Shown piece after piece: positions 46,097 to 56,703 of a stretch of 64,000 nt of DNA; position 1 is the stretch's first letter, and each line of letters begins with the position of its first letter. The notes under the pieces are model-generated. The model saw only the letters and a list, made by a program, of their open reading frames with translations. It searched no databases and was not told the origin of the DNA. Both the position numbers and the translations under genes were made by a program. Source of the DNA: Lutibacter agarilyticus (GTDB lineage Bacteria > Bacteroidota > Bacteroidia > Flavobacteriales > Flavobacteriaceae); NCBI RefSeq assembly GCF_900188235.1, contig NZ_FZNT01000009.1, positions 62,001 through 126,000 of the forward strand. Direction: 5' to 3'.

Positions 46097-48652
46097 ATGA
46101 CTAAGTTATCTGCATATATTGTAAGTTTATTCCTTTTTTTAAACACTTTAAGTTTAGTTGCTCAAAAAATTGAGCGACCTTTTATTTGGGTTGAACATAA
46201 AGATAGAGTAGAAATTCTTGCTAAAATTGAAAATGAAGCTTGGGCAAAACAGTTTTACAATAATTTCAAACAACGCTTAGATACTGATATTATTTTATAT
46301 AAACAATCACCAAAAGAATTTATTGCAAAACTTCCTTTCGATTGGTCTAAGCAAGAAGTAGAAAAAACACCACCTTTAAAAACATATAATAACTTTACAG
46401 AATCAAATAGTTCTGATAGATTTATACTAAATAAATACCTACAAATAGGTGTAGATTGCAGTGTGTTGTATTTTTTAACAGAAGATGAAAATTACGCACA
46501 ATGTGCTGCAGCTATTTTGCATGCATTTGTTGAAGGAGTTTTACAACTTACACCTTCTAAAGAATTAGGGAATGGTGGTTGGATTTACCCTACAGACTAT
46601 TTAAGAGAAGCGCGTGTTTTTGGAGCTCAAGTACCCATTATATACGATTTTATTGCACTTTATTTAGAAAAGAACAATAAAGTGTATGATATTGGAAAAA
46701 ATGATTTCACTAAATTTTCAGAAGAAAACGCTCAAAAGGTTTTTTTAACCTATGCAAATTTAGCAGCTTATCACGGGCATAGAGGTTCAAATTGGTCGGT
46801 TTTAATGTCGTTTAGTTTGGTTCAAAATGCCTTGGCATTGAATAATTTAGAAGAACGAAAAAAGTATGTAGATTTTTATTTAGAAGAAGGAACTAGTAAG
46901 CAAGATGCCTTGCCCGATATTTCAGCAAACTATAAAAAAGAAGGAGATGTGTATCCTGAAACTTCACAATATTCAAATGGAGTAGCTGCCTATACAACAC
47001 GAATGCTGCTGATTTTAAACAAATACAACCCAAGTTTAAAATTAGGACAAAAGTATTATAAAATTCCTTTTTCATTAGATAGATGGAATAAGCTTCATTA
47101 TCCAAATAATGAAATTATTAGATTTGGAGACGGGCACAGGAAGTTTGGTGTACAGTATGCATCTTATGATATGGCCTATCTTTTAGGTGAACAAGATGGC
47201 GTAGGAAAACTTACAAATAAATTTGGCCCACTGATAACTAAAAGTATTCAGGAAGGTAAGTATGATAGAGCAAATGTAGGTAAACGTTCTGATGGTGCAT
47301 CTGTATATTTTACACCAACACAATTATTGTGGCTTCATAAAACAAAAGAATATTCAGTTGAAAATACTGTTTTACCTAGAACAGATGATTTTTCTCATGC
47401 AGGTGTTTTTTTACAGCGCAATTTAAGTTCAACAAATAATCCTGATGATGGTTTAATGTGTTTTGTTGGTGGTGCGCATATGGTTCATGGGCATGCAAGT
47501 GGAATGGATATGGAGTTGTATGGCTTGGGTGAAGTACTTGGAGTTGACCACGGACGTGGACAATATAGAACAGATTTACATGAAAACTATTCTAGATTAT
47601 TTGCAGCGCACAATTCAGTAATTGTAAACGGAGCAAGTCAAGGGGAAGGTGATTGGGTGAATTTAGGAATGAATACTGTTGAATTAGTAACCATGGAGCC
47701 AATGCCTTTAGAAAAGGCAATTTCACCAAATCATTCTTTTACAAGAACTCGTTTTTTAGATGATAAAGGAGATAAAGCCGAAGCAACACAAGAAAGAACC
47801 TTGGCGTTAATTAGAACCTCGCCAACTACTGGGTATTATGTTGATGTTTTTCGTTCAAAATCTGCCTTGCCAAATGAGTATCACGATTATTTGTATCATA
47901 ATATTGGAGATGAATTAAATTTTTTAAACAAAGATTTAGATTTAAAATCTGATGAAAATAGATTCAATGCAAATGCCAATGATAAGCATATTAGAAATAG
48001 AAAATATAGAAATCCAGGGTGGCATTTTTTTAAAGAAGTAAAATCATCAAGCATTTATGAAGCTGATATAAAAGCTCAGTTTGAGCTAAATAAACTCAGC
48101 AAAAAATCTTATATGAATGTTTTTGTTGTAGGAAATAAGAATAGAGAATACACCAAAGTAATGGCACCTAAAACTTTTGAAGCACCAGTAGCTTATGAAA
48201 ATTTACCAACGCCTACATTGGTTATTCGTCAAAAGGGAGAGGCTTGGACAAATCCTTTTGCTGTAATTTATGAACCAAGTTTTGATGAAAATTCAAAAAA
48301 TGGAATTCAATCTGTAACTAAACTAGAAAATAATGGCGTTTTTAAAGGTTTTAAAGTTGTTAGTAAAATAGAAAGTAAAATTTGCACACAATACATTATC
48401 AATCAAAATCAAAAAGGAGTTTATGAACATAAAGAACTAGAAATTTCTTTTAAAGGCGCCTTTGCAGTTTTAACTTTTGATAAAAATAATAAACTACAAA
48501 ATAGTTACATAGGAGAAGGAGATTCTTTAACTGTTGGTCAAGTTCAAATGCAGTCAAAAAATATGCAACCAATAGCAGCTTACATTGAATTTTTAAATGA
48601 AGATTATAAGATAAATGCTACCGAAAATACTGAATTTAATATCAATAATTAA
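46097..48652 (+). CDS. Exported heparinase II/III-type polysaccharide lyase
   Basis: 851 residues with a signal peptide (about 1-22). The N-terminal part is an (alpha/alpha) toroid (about 30-420; HRGSNWSVLMSFSLVQNAL, GDVYPETSQYSNGVAAYTTRML). The C-terminal part is a heparinase II/III beta-sandwich (about 430-830; GGAHMVHGHASGMDMELYGLGEVLGVDHG, RLFAAHNSVIVNG). Tyr and His residues of the kind used by these lyases are present. Ulvan lyases of this type are known (PL40, also PL37); PL40-like is my best guess. It lacks a T9SS tail, so it is likely periplasmic. A 118-nt gap to the upstream gene holds nothing evident. Confidence 0.75.
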   Translation: MTKLSAYIVSLFLFLNTLSLVAQKIERPFIWVEHKDRVEILAKIENEAWAKQFYNNFKQRLDTDIILYKQSPKEFIAKLPFDWSKQEVEKTPPLKTYNNFTESNSSDRFILNKYLQIGVDCSVLYFLTEDENYAQCAAAILHAFVEGVLQLTPSKELGNGGWIYPTDYLREARVFGAQVPIIYDFIALYLEKNNKVYDIGKNDFTKFSEENAQKVFLTYANLAAYHGHRGSNWSVLMSFSLVQNALALNNLEERKKYVDFYLEEGTSKQDALPDISANYKKEGDVYPETSQYSNGVAAYTTRMLLILNKYNPSLKLGQKYYKIPFSLDRWNKLHYPNNEIIRFGDGHRKFGVQYASYDMAYLLGEQDGVGKLTNKFGPLITKSIQEGKYDRANVGKRSDGASVYFTPTQLLWLHKTKEYSVENTVLPRTDDFSHAGVFLQRNLSSTNNPDDGLMCFVGGAHMVHGHASGMDMELYGLGEVLGVDHGRGQYRTDLHENYSRLFAAHNSVIVNGASQGEGDWVNLGMNTVELVTMEPMPLEKAISPNHSFTRTRFLDDKGDKAEATQERTLALIRTSPTTGYYVDVFRSKSALPNEYHDYLYHNIGDELNFLNKDLDLKSDENRFNANANDKHIRNRKYRNPGWHFFKEVKSSSIYEADIKAQFELNKLSKKSYMNVFVVGNKNREYTKVMAPKTFEAPVAYENLPTPTLVIRQKGEAWTNPFAVIYEPSFDENSKNGIQSVTKLENNGVFKGFKVVSKIESKICTQYIINQNQKGVYEHKELEISFKGAFAVLTFDKNNKLQNSYIGEGDSLTVGQVQMQSKNMQPIAAYIEFLNEDYKINATENTEFNINN

Positions 48653-48734
48653 CAGTTGTTACAAGCTTAATTTTTTTAAATTATTTATTGAAAAGTAATT
48701 CTACATCGTTATAATAGCTAAATTTTTAAAACAC

Positions 48735-48779
48735 CATAATAGTACAGGATAAACTTCATTTTACTAAATATTACATTTA
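48735..48779 (+). promoter_or_regulatory. Locus operator-promoter, site 2 (GH43 operon)
   Basis: CATAAT (degenerate half, 48735-48740), AGTA, CAGGAT (48745-48750), then 21 nt to TACATTTA (48772-48779). The ATG is at 48800, giving a short leader. Confidence 0.55.
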
Positions 48780-48799
48780 ACAACTGTAAGACAAATTAT

Positions 48800-50149
48800 A
48801 TGAGAAAAAGGGTAATAAATACATTGTTTTTGTTGAATACGCTGATAGCTGTACTTGCTCAAAATCCTATTGTGCCAAATCAAGGATTGAATGATCCTCA
48901 TATTCATATTTTTAATGATACCGCTTATGTGTACGCATCTCATGACAGATCAGCTGATGATAAGGCATTTATTATGGAAGATTGGTGGATTTGGTCTTCT
49001 CCAGATTTAGTGAACTGGACAAAACGTAGTGTTTTAGATCCAAAAAATACTTATATAGGAGAAGGTTTTCAGGGTTGTTGGGCAACTGATGTTGGCGAAA
49101 AAGATGGTAAATACTATTGGTATTTTTCAGAAAAAAATCAACAGACGGGTGTTGTAGTTGGTGATTCTCCTGTAGGTCCTTGGAAAGATCCTTTAGGAAA
49201 ACCATTATTAGCATCAGATTTAACGCCAACAGATGAGTATGATATGGCTATTTTTGAAGATAATGGAGAGCATTACATTATTTTTGGTGTATGGGATTAC
49301 TATATAGCAAAGCTAAATTATGATATGATAAGTTTGGCTGAAAAACCAAGAAAACTAATCATAAACAACCCAAGAGGTCCATACAATCCTGATGGTAAGA
49401 ATCTTGAAAAACCAACGGATGACAAACCATTTGTTCATAAAAACAACGGTAAATATTATTTATCTTGGGGTTGTTTTTATGCCATGTCTGATAATTTATA
49501 TGGCCCGTACGATTATAAAGATTCAGTAATAAAAGAAGAAAGTTTTGCCAAAGGGTATGATGCGCCAACTTGGCCAAACGGATTTTTACAAGGGCGTCAC
49601 GGTTCATTTTTTCAATGGCACAACCAATGGTATTATACCTATTGTGATATGAGTCAAACAGGAAATCGTTATTTTAGAGACGCTTTTATTAGTTACATTC
49701 ATTATAAAGAAAATGGAGAAATAGCAACCATTAGAGTTGATGGAGTAGGTGTTGGTCAATACAATGCTAACCAATCTAAAATTGAAGCCGAAGATTATTT
49801 TAAAACAGATGGACTTGTAAAAAAAGAGTTTGGTAACAATTTTGTAGTAGAAACCACAGCGAATAAAAGTTATTTAAATTATCCGAATATAAATGGTTTG
49901 GATGTATATAGTAAAATTAATTTCAAATTATTAGCGCCAAGTGGAGGTGAATTCTCTATTGAAATTCGAAAAGATAATTTACAGGGTGAATTGGTGGGTA
50001 GTAAAAAAATCACCATTAATAGTAACAATAAATTGGAAGATGTAATAATTACACTTTCAACATTAAATCAAAAAGAAAATCTCTATTTTTTAATAGAACA
50101 ATTAAACAATAAACCGTTACAAATAGAATCATTTACATTTTTAAAATAA
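48800..50149 (+). CDS. Exported GH43 glycosidase with C-terminal CBM6-like domain
   Basis: 449 residues: signal peptide (about 1-20, LAQ|N), a GH43-type five-bladed propeller (about 25-320) with the base Asp in GLNDPHIHIF and the modulating Asp in EYDMAIFEDNGEHY, and a CBM6-like end (about 328-449; KIEAEDYFKTDGL). In a locus for ulvan it would be a xylosidase. The expected catalytic-acid segment reads FLQGRHGSFFQW, with Gln where many GH43 enzymes have Glu in EGPH. The general acid may thus be elsewhere or missing. It starts a three-gene operon with GH3 and GH105. Confidence 0.8.
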   Translation: MRKRVINTLFLLNTLIAVLAQNPIVPNQGLNDPHIHIFNDTAYVYASHDRSADDKAFIMEDWWIWSSPDLVNWTKRSVLDPKNTYIGEGFQGCWATDVGEKDGKYYWYFSEKNQQTGVVVGDSPVGPWKDPLGKPLLASDLTPTDEYDMAIFEDNGEHYIIFGVWDYYIAKLNYDMISLAEKPRKLIINNPRGPYNPDGKNLEKPTDDKPFVHKNNGKYYLSWGCFYAMSDNLYGPYDYKDSVIKEESFAKGYDAPTWPNGFLQGRHGSFFQWHNQWYYTYCDMSQTGNRYFRDAFISYIHYKENGEIATIRVDGVGVGQYNANQSKIEAEDYFKTDGLVKKEFGNNFVVETTANKSYLNYPNINGLDVYSKINFKLLAPSGGEFSIEIRKDNLQGELVGSKKITINSNNKLEDVIITLSTLNQKENLYFLIEQLNNKPLQIESFTFLK

Positions 50150-50172
50150 AACAATATATAAATAATTAAATA

Positions 50173-52443
50173 ATGAAGAAATTACTCATACTGCCTATTT
50201 TGGCTATTTACGTTCTTGTACATTCTTGTGCGGAGTCATCATCTAATGGAAAAGATTACAAAGATGCATCTTTGTCTATAGATGAACGTGTAGAAGCTTT
50301 ATTACCGCTAATGTCTTTGGAAGAAAAAGTAGCTCAAATGCGAATTTTTCATGCAAATATTGGTGTGAAATCTGACGAAAATGGAAAGTTAATCCTTTCA
50401 GAGAGAGTTGTTAAAAAATTAAAAATAGGTATTGCTGGTATTAAAAACCCAGGAGAACATATTGATGCAGTTGCCGCAGCGAAATTAAATAACGAACTTC
50501 AAAAGTATATTATAGAAAACAATAGATGGGGAATTCCAGCATTGTTTGTTACTGAATCATACAACGGAGTAGATGCTGAAGGTTGTACAAAATTTGGAAG
50601 ACCAATAGCATCAGCAGCATCATTCAATCCAGAACTGGTTAAAAGACAATGGGATGTTGTAGGTAGAGAAGCACGTTTGCGCGGTATGCATATGTGCCAT
50701 TCTCCTGAAGCAGATTTAGTGAGAGATCCTCGTTTTGGAAGAATGAGTGAAGCTTTTGGTGAAGACACTTATTTAACAACTCAAATGGTAACAAGTGCTA
50801 TTAAAGGTGTTCAAGGAGATTATGAAGGTTTAGGGAATGGTACGCATATTGGAGCTGTTGCAAAACACTTTGCAGGGTACGGACAAGTATTAGGTGGTTC
50901 AAACTTTGCAGCTATTGAAATTTCTGAACGTACATTAATTGATGAAATTTATCCACCGTTTGAAGCAGCTGTAAAAGATGCTCAAACATTAGGAGTTATG
51001 GCTTCTCACGGAGATTTAAACGGTATTGCTAGTCACGGAAACCCAGCTTTATTAACAGGTGTGTTGCGTGACGATTGGGGATTTAATGGTTACGTAGTTT
51101 CAGATTCAAATGACATTGCTCGTTTGTATTACTTTATGAAAGTAGCCGAGTCTCCTGAAGCAGCTGCTTTAATGGGATTAGAAGCAGGTATTGATATTGA
51201 TTTATATGCCGAAGATTCTTACGCATATCTTCCAGAAATGGTAAAAACAAACCCTGAAATTGAAAAATTAATCGATAGATCGGTTAGAAGAGTTTTAAGA
51301 ACAAAATTCATTTTAGGTTTATTTGACAATCCTTATATCGATATTCCTGAAGTTGAAAAAGGAGTGCGTGCAGCATCATCATTAGCGTTGGCTAAAGAAT
51401 CTGATTTAGAATCTGTGATTTTATTGAAAAATGAAAATGAAGTATTGCCGTTAAATAAAAACAAATCGCTTAAAATTGCACTTTTAGGACCGCTTGTTAA
51501 AGAAAATACAAAAGCGATGTTTGAATCAGTAACAGGTTCAAATATCAAATATGTTGCAGAAAAAGGATTTAATCTTACTGATGGAAGTAAAGGAGCTCCT
51601 AACTTATTAGAAAAAGATCCAAAAGCAATTGCTAAAATGGTAAACATGGCAAAAGGAGCTGATGTAGCTATCTTGTTTTTAGGAGGTGATGAGCATACTT
51701 CAAAAGAAGCGTTTTTCAACAAAGCTTTAGGAGATAGAGCAACTATAGATCCTGTTGGAGCACAAGATGAATTAATAGAAAAAATTAAGGCTACCGGAAA
51801 ACCAGTAATTGTAGTGTTAAAACACAGACGTACATTGTCTATCAACGTTATTGCTGAAAAAGCAGATGCTATTTTAGATACCTGGGATTTAAGTGAATTT
51901 GGTGATGAGTCTACAGCAAGAATTATCTTTGGAGAAGTTTCACCTTCTGGTAAATTACCTGTTACAGTACCAAGATCTATCGGTCAAATGCCTTTTCACT
52001 ATAGCATGAAAGAAATCAATTACAAAAAAGGGTATTTATTTCTTGAAGACGGACCAATTTACTCGTTTGGTTATGGTTTAAGTTATGCTTCTTTTGAGTA
52101 TTCAGATTTAAAATTATCAAGTAATGAAATTACTCCTTATAGCGAAATTGAAGTAAGTGTAACTGTAAAAAATACAGGTAAAGTAAAAGCTAAGGAAGTG
52201 GTTCAAATGTATATTAAAGATGAAATAGGTTCGGTTACAAGACCAGATAAAGAATTGAAAGCATTTGATAAAATTGAATTAAACCCAGGTGAAGCTAAAA
52301 CAGTTACATTTAAAATTACACCAAAAATGTTAGAGTTTACAGGTCTTCAAATGACTAAAGTTTTAGAAGCAGGAGATTACACAGTTAAAGTGGGAACTTC
52401 TTCAAGTACACATATAGAAACAGCGTTTAAACTAAAAAAATAA
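50173..52443 (+). CDS. GH3 glycosidase lipoprotein (probable beta-xylosidase/glucosidase)
   Basis: 756 residues with a type II signal peptide (lipobox VHSC, Cys19). The GH3 N-terminal barrel has [12 protein letters not shown] and the nucleophile Asp311 in [13 protein letters not shown]. The second alpha/beta domain and a C-terminal fibronectin III-like domain (about 650-756; [21 protein letters not shown]) follow. It is anchored by lipid, probably facing the periplasm. With GH43 (24 nt upstream) and GH105 (5 nt downstream) it would process oligosaccharides; beta-xylosidase is the activity that fits ulvan best, but beta-glucosidase is possible. Confidence 0.88.
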   Translation: MKKLLILPILAIYVLVHSCAESSSNGKDYKDASLSIDERVEALLPLMSLEEKVAQMRIFHANIGVKSDENGKLILSERVVKKLKIGIAGIKNPGEHIDAVAAAKLNNELQKYIIENNRWGIPALFVTESYNGVDAEGCTKFGRPIASAASFNPELVKRQWDVVGREARLRGMHMCHSPEADLVRDPRFGRMSEAFGEDTYLTTQMVTSAIKGVQGDYEGLGNGTHIGAVAKHFAGYGQVLGGSNFAAIEISERTLIDEIYPPFEAAVKDAQTLGVMASHGDLNGIASHGNPALLTGVLRDDWGFNGYVVSDSNDIARLYYFMKVAESPEAAALMGLEAGIDIDLYAEDSYAYLPEMVKTNPEIEKLIDRSVRRVLRTKFILGLFDNPYIDIPEVEKGVRAASSLALAKESDLESVILLKNENEVLPLNKNKSLKIALLGPLVKENTKAMFESVTGSNIKYVAEKGFNLTDGSKGAPNLLEKDPKAIAKMVNMAKGADVAILFLGGDEHTSKEAFFNKALGDRATIDPVGAQDELIEKIKATGKPVIVVLKHRRTLSINVIAEKADAILDTWDLSEFGDESTARIIFGEVSPSGKLPVTVPRSIGQMPFHYSMKEINYKKGYLFLEDGPIYSFGYGLSYASFEYSDLKLSSNEITPYSEIEVSVTVKNTGKVKAKEVVQMYIKDEIGSVTRPDKELKAFDKIELNPGEAKTVTFKITPKMLEFTGLQMTKVLEAGDYTVKVGTSSSTHIETAFKLKK

Positions 52444-52447
52444 AAAA

Positions 52448-53584
52448 ATGGTAAATAAATCATTATTAAAATTAGTTGTACTAGTAACAATTTTTAGTAT
52501 TTCAATTGTTCAAAAATCAACTGCCCAAGATGCCTTAGATAAAGCAGCAATTGAAGCTTCCATGATAAAAGCTTTAGAGTGGCAAGAAGCACATCCTATT
52601 TTTGCATTAGCACCAACCGATTGGACTGAAGGTGCTTATTATACAGGTGTAGTGCGCGCGCATAAAACCACCAAAGATCAAATATATATGGCTGCCTTAA
52701 AAAACCAAGCGTATTGGAATAATTGGCAAACGTATACGAGACTACATCATGCCGATGATGTTGCTATTTCATACAGTTACATATATATAGGTATGAATGA
52801 TAAAAGAAAAGGTTTTGTAGATTTAGAGCCAACTAAAAACTTCTTAGATGCACATTTATATGAAGATGATGTATGGAAACAAGGAACAAGAAAAAATGAA
52901 ATGGGTCAAACTATTTTATGGTGGTGGTGCGATGCTTTATTTATGGCGCCTCCAGTTTTGAACTTGTATGCTAAACACACAAAACAGCCAAAGTATTTAG
53001 ACGAGATGCATAAATTTTATATGCAAACGTACAATCAGTTATACGATGAAGATGAGCAACTGTTTGCAAGAGATATGCGTTACGTTTGGAAAGGTTCAAA
53101 AAAAGATAAAAAAGAAGAAAACGGTAAAAAAATATTTTGGTCTAGAGGAAATGGCTGGGTACTTGGTGGTTTAGCATTAATTTTAGATGATATGCCAAAA
53201 GATTACGAACATTATTCTTTTTACGAAAACTTATACAAAGAAATGGCTGCTAGAATTTTAGAATTACAACCTGAAGATGGTTTGTGGAGAACAAGTTTGT
53301 TATCTCCAGAGTCTTACGAACATGGTGAGGTAAGTGGTAGTGGTTTTTATACATTTGCTTTAGCTTGGGGTGTAAATAATGAATTGTTAGATAAGGATGT
53401 ATATACGCCTGCAGTAAAAAAAGCTTGGAATGCATTAGCTAAATGCCAACACGAAAATGGAATGATTGGTTGGGTTCAAAACATTGGGGCATCTCCAGAA
53501 CCAGCATCTTATGATAGCTGGCAAAACTTTGGTACAGGCGCTTATTTAATGGCAGGAAGTGAAGTATTAAAATTAGATAAATAG
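52448..53584 (+). CDS. GH105 unsaturated glucuronyl/galacturonyl hydrolase
   Basis: 378 residues with a signal peptide (about 1-26). An (alpha/alpha)6 barrel with the GH105 landmarks [13 protein letters not shown] (Asp) and [16 protein letters not shown] (catalytic Asp), and [14 protein letters not shown]. It removes the 4,5-unsaturated uronic acid left by a lyase at the non-reducing end, so it directly follows the action of the two lyases encoded upstream. Its start is 5 nt after the GH3 stop. Confidence 0.92.
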   Translation: MVNKSLLKLVVLVTIFSISIVQKSTAQDALDKAAIEASMIKALEWQEAHPIFALAPTDWTEGAYYTGVVRAHKTTKDQIYMAALKNQAYWNNWQTYTRLHHADDVAISYSYIYIGMNDKRKGFVDLEPTKNFLDAHLYEDDVWKQGTRKNEMGQTILWWWCDALFMAPPVLNLYAKHTKQPKYLDEMHKFYMQTYNQLYDEDEQLFARDMRYVWKGSKKDKKEENGKKIFWSRGNGWVLGGLALILDDMPKDYEHYSFYENLYKEMAARILELQPEDGLWRTSLLSPESYEHGEVSGSGFYTFALAWGVNNELLDKDVYTPAVKKAWNALAKCQHENGMIGWVQNIGASPEPASYDSWQNFGTGAYLMAGSEVLKLDK

Positions 53585-53606
53585 TCTTTTATACTATTAA
53601 AATAAC

Positions 53607-53666
53607 AACGTTAAGTGTGGTTTTAAGTACCTAATTTTTATAGGTAAATAAAATACGCTTAGCGTT
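53607..53666 (+). terminator. Terminator after the GH43-GH3-GH105 operon
   Basis: Outer arms AACGTTAAGTG and CGCTTAGCGTT (two G-U pairs) enclose a small hairpin (TACCTA/TAGGTA), followed by a T-run. Confidence 0.65.
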
Positions 53667-53679
53667 TTTTTATGCAAAA

Positions 53680-53724
53680 CAGGATAGTGCAGGATTGTTT
53701 ATATAGCTATAATATAGATATTTA
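53680..53724 (+). promoter_or_regulatory. Locus operator-promoter, site 3 (secreted protein and sulfatase)
   Basis: CAGGAT (53680-53685), AGTG, CAGGAT (53690-53695), then 21 nt to GATATTTA (53717-53724). The direct repeat is identical to site 1. The ATG is at 53749. Confidence 0.6.
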
Positions 53725-53748
53725 GTCTCTAATCTTAAATTTTATAAT

Positions 53749-54528
53749 ATGAAAACAAAATTACACAAAACTTTATTATTTTTATTAGTAACAGTATTTG
53801 CGTTGCAAGTACAAGGGCAAGCCTTTGTTACAGGTACACTTGGTACTTACAAAATTAAAGTACAAGGTACAAATCTTTATTTAACACAGTCTACTACTAC
53901 TGATGCTGTAACGTATGAAACAGAAGTTATTGGTAGTGACACACAGCTGTTTATAATTAACGATCATCCCGATTTAGAATATTATTCTATTACGTCTAAA
54001 ATTGTAGGTAAAGGAGCGTTAGAGACTTTAAGTATAGATACTGATAAACCAGCATTAGGCTGCAAAGGTAATCTTGCTGGAGGGGTTGGACAACAGGATA
54101 AATGGAATCTTACCAGAGGCGTAGGTACTCAAATTTTCCTAGAAAGTGATCCTACTGATACAGGTTGGGATGGGAAATCTAAAAGAAGATTTCAAGATTA
54201 TGCAGAGGGAGCTCCAGCCTTACTTAATGGAGGAACAGCTGTAGCATTTGACTGGATTTTTGTAGAAGGGTTGACATTAAGTAATGAAGAATTTGATACA
54301 AGTGCTTTTTTCATGTCTAATCTTGTTAATGACCAATTAACAATTCAAGGGCTTCCTTCTAATGTAAAACAAATTGCTGTTTATTCTTTATTAGGTCAAA
54401 AATTAATAACTAAAGAAGTAAGTTCAGAATCTTTAAACATGAATGTTAGTTCATTAAAAACAGGTATGTATATTGTTGATTTTATTGGAGAAAACGGACG
54501 ATTTACAAAAAAGATCATCAAACAATAA
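53749..54528 (+). CDS. Small T9SS-secreted protein of unknown function
   Basis: 259 residues: signal peptide (about 1-24, VQGQ), a domain of about 150 residues, and a T9SS type A sorting domain (about 190-259; IAVYSLLGQKLITKEV, LKTGMYIVDFIGENGRFTKKIIKQ). The central domain has a repeating beta pattern (TYKIKVQGTNLYLTQ, QLFIINDHPDLEYYSIT) that faintly recalls ricin-type beta-trefoils; this is a guess. It has the same operator as the enzyme operons, so it is probably a surface or secreted polysaccharide-binding or lyase-like component of the system. Confidence 0.65.
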   Translation: MKTKLHKTLLFLLVTVFALQVQGQAFVTGTLGTYKIKVQGTNLYLTQSTTTDAVTYETEVIGSDTQLFIINDHPDLEYYSITSKIVGKGALETLSIDTDKPALGCKGNLAGGVGQQDKWNLTRGVGTQIFLESDPTDTGWDGKSKRRFQDYAEGAPALLNGGTAVAFDWIFVEGLTLSNEEFDTSAFFMSNLVNDQLTIQGLPSNVKQIAVYSLLGQKLITKEVSSESLNMNVSSLKTGMYIVDFIGENGRFTKKIIKQ

Positions 54529-54550
54529 GTAAATAAGTATTTTACTTAAA

Positions 54551-54582
54551 AAAGGACTATCTAATATCTTAGGTAGTCCTTT
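54551..54582 (+). terminator. Terminator hairpin after the small secreted protein
   Basis: Arms AAAGGACTATCT and AGGTAGTCCTTT (one G-U pair), loop of 8 nt and a T-run. It separates this gene from the sulfatase 92 nt downstream, which may rely on read-through or its own promoter. Confidence 0.75.
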
Positions 54583-54674
54583 TTTTGTATAAGTACTTAA
54601 AAATCAAATTTTTTTTTAAGTTCAAATAGTTGAAAATGTAAGCATTTTACGAATGCATCTAAAATTAGATATAA

Positions 54675-56588
54675 ATGAAAAACTTTTTAGTAGTACTTAC
54701 TTTTTTTAGTATTGCAATTTGCACAGCACAAAGTCAAGAAAAACCAAATATTCTTTGGATTACTTGCGAAGATATTAGTCCTTACTTAGGTTGTTACGGT
54801 TTTCAACAAGCTCAAACTCCCAATTTAGATAAATTAGCAAGTGAAGGTATTCGTTTTACAAATGCTTATGCTAATGCGCCAGTTTGTGGTGTAGCACGTA
54901 CAACATTACTTACAGGTATGTATGCACCAACAACAGGAACGCATAATTTTAGAACAAATACAAAATTACCAGAAAGTATTCCTGCGTACCCTAAAATATT
55001 AAGAGAAGCAGGTTATTATTGTACCAATAATTATAAGAAAGATTACAATTCTAGTTACGAAACAGATAAAAGTTTGTGGGATGAATCTAGCAAAAAAGCA
55101 CATTACAATACCCGAAAGCCAGGACAACCATTTTTCGCTGTGTTTAATATCATTCAAACACATGAAAGTCAATTAGCTGAAGATAAAATAAAAGAGTATG
55201 TTGCAAATGGAGACCTTCCAAAAAAGCCTAGAATTAACCCATCAGCTATTGTGTTACCACCTTACCATCCTGATGTTCCAGAAATAAGAGTAGATTGGGC
55301 AAGGTTTCATGATTTAATCACATTAATGGATAGAAAGGTAGGAGAACTGTTACAAGAATTAAAAGATAAAAATCTAGAGGAGAATACCATTGTATTTTTC
55401 TATTCAGATCACGGTGGAATGTTGTCACGGTCTAAACGTTACCTGTATAATGTAGGAACACAAGTACCTTTTATAGCCTATTTTCCTAAAAAGTGGAGGC
55501 ATTTAGTATCCTATCAACCAGGAAGTACTGAAGATGGTTTTGTGAGTTTTGTCGATTTTCCAAAAACCTTGCTATCTATCGCAAATTGTCCAGTTCCTGA
55601 GAAAATGCAGGGTAAAGTATTTTTAGGGAAAGACAAGGAAGCAAAACCAAATTATGTTCATTTTTATAGAGACCGTATGTCTGAACGTTACGATTTTAAT
55701 AGAGCTGTAACAGATGGTGAATATTATTTAATCCAAAATTTTGTTCCTCACAGGCCAAGAGGTCGTTCTACAAGATATGGTTATACTGTGCAACAAAATT
55801 GGAGAGCTAATGAAGAAAGCTTTGCTAATGGTAACTCAAATGCTGTACAATCACAATTTTATCAGCCAAAAGAAACGGTTGAATTATTCAATACAAAAAA
55901 CGATCCTTGGCACATTAAAAGTATTGCTGAAGAAAATGAAAGCGTTGAAAAATTAGCAGAATTATCTCAAGAATTAGATCGATGGATGATTGAGATACGT
56001 GATATTGGTTGTATACCAGAACCAATGTTTCATGATTTGGTTGGCGAAGGTAAAAAGTACGCAACTATATACGAATATGCACAAAGTGATGCCTATGAAA
56101 TAGAAAAAATACTACCTATTGCAAAACTTGCAGCACAAGGTTCTTTGGAGAATAAGAATGATTTTTTAGCTTTTATAGAAGATTCAAACCCAATTATTAG
56201 ATATTGGGGTGCTTACGGTATTTTTAGAATTGCTCAAAATGATACAACAATTCAAGAAAAATTGATTCAATCAATAGAAAAAGAGCCTATTCCTGTAAAC
56301 AGACTTATAGCTGCACAAGCATTAGCATTATCAGGTGCTAAAGAAAAGGCTTTTGAATATTTACATAAAGAAACTAAAAATGCTCGTGATGGTTATGTGT
56401 TTTTATTTGGTCTAAACGCATTGCAATATTCACATACTGATGAGTTTTTAACAAAGCAAGATTGGATAGATTTTAAAGCCCAAACTTTTGAAACCGATGC
56501 TGCCATAGATAAATTTGGAAAAGAATACAGTAAACGTATTATGAATGATGCATTGGCACTTTGGCCTAATAGACGAGTAGTTGATTAA
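54675..56588 (+). CDS. Exported S1 sulfatase
   Basis: 637 residues with a signal peptide (about 1-20). The S1 fold is clear: PNILWITCEDISPYLGCYG and the activation motif C71-G-V-A-R75, TTLLTGMYAPTTGTHNFR and YSDHGGMLSRSKRYLYNVGTQVP. The motif has Val at the third place where Pro or Ala is usual, which may affect formylglycine formation. The C-terminal 150 residues are helical and HEAT-like. By its type it may belong to S1_8, a subfamily with ulvan-active members; this is uncertain. It would remove sulfate from rhamnose-containing oligosaccharides. Confidence 0.85.
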   Translation: MKNFLVVLTFFSIAICTAQSQEKPNILWITCEDISPYLGCYGFQQAQTPNLDKLASEGIRFTNAYANAPVCGVARTTLLTGMYAPTTGTHNFRTNTKLPESIPAYPKILREAGYYCTNNYKKDYNSSYETDKSLWDESSKKAHYNTRKPGQPFFAVFNIIQTHESQLAEDKIKEYVANGDLPKKPRINPSAIVLPPYHPDVPEIRVDWARFHDLITLMDRKVGELLQELKDKNLEENTIVFFYSDHGGMLSRSKRYLYNVGTQVPFIAYFPKKWRHLVSYQPGSTEDGFVSFVDFPKTLLSIANCPVPEKMQGKVFLGKDKEAKPNYVHFYRDRMSERYDFNRAVTDGEYYLIQNFVPHRPRGRSTRYGYTVQQNWRANEESFANGNSNAVQSQFYQPKETVELFNTKNDPWHIKSIAEENESVEKLAELSQELDRWMIEIRDIGCIPEPMFHDLVGEGKKYATIYEYAQSDAYEIEKILPIAKLAAQGSLENKNDFLAFIEDSNPIIRYWGAYGIFRIAQNDTTIQEKLIQSIEKEPIPVNRLIAAQALALSGAKEKAFEYLHKETKNARDGYVFLFGLNALQYSHTDEFLTKQDWIDFKAQTFETDAAIDKFGKEYSKRIMNDALALWPNRRVVD

Positions 56589-56620
56589 CGATTAAAAAAA
56601 AGTAATTTAATAATATTAAA

Positions 56621-56652
56621 AAAACCGCAATCCTTAAATGGAATGCGGTTTT
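56621..56652. terminator. Bidirectional terminator between sulfatase and regulator
   Basis: Arms AAAACCGCAATCC and GGAATGCGGTTTT (13 nt, one mismatch) with a 6-nt loop, A-run before and T-run after, between convergent genes. Confidence 0.8.
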
Positions 56653-56703
56653 TTAATATAAATTTTTTAAACTTCTTAGTTATTCAAAATGGGGAAATAT
56701 TTG

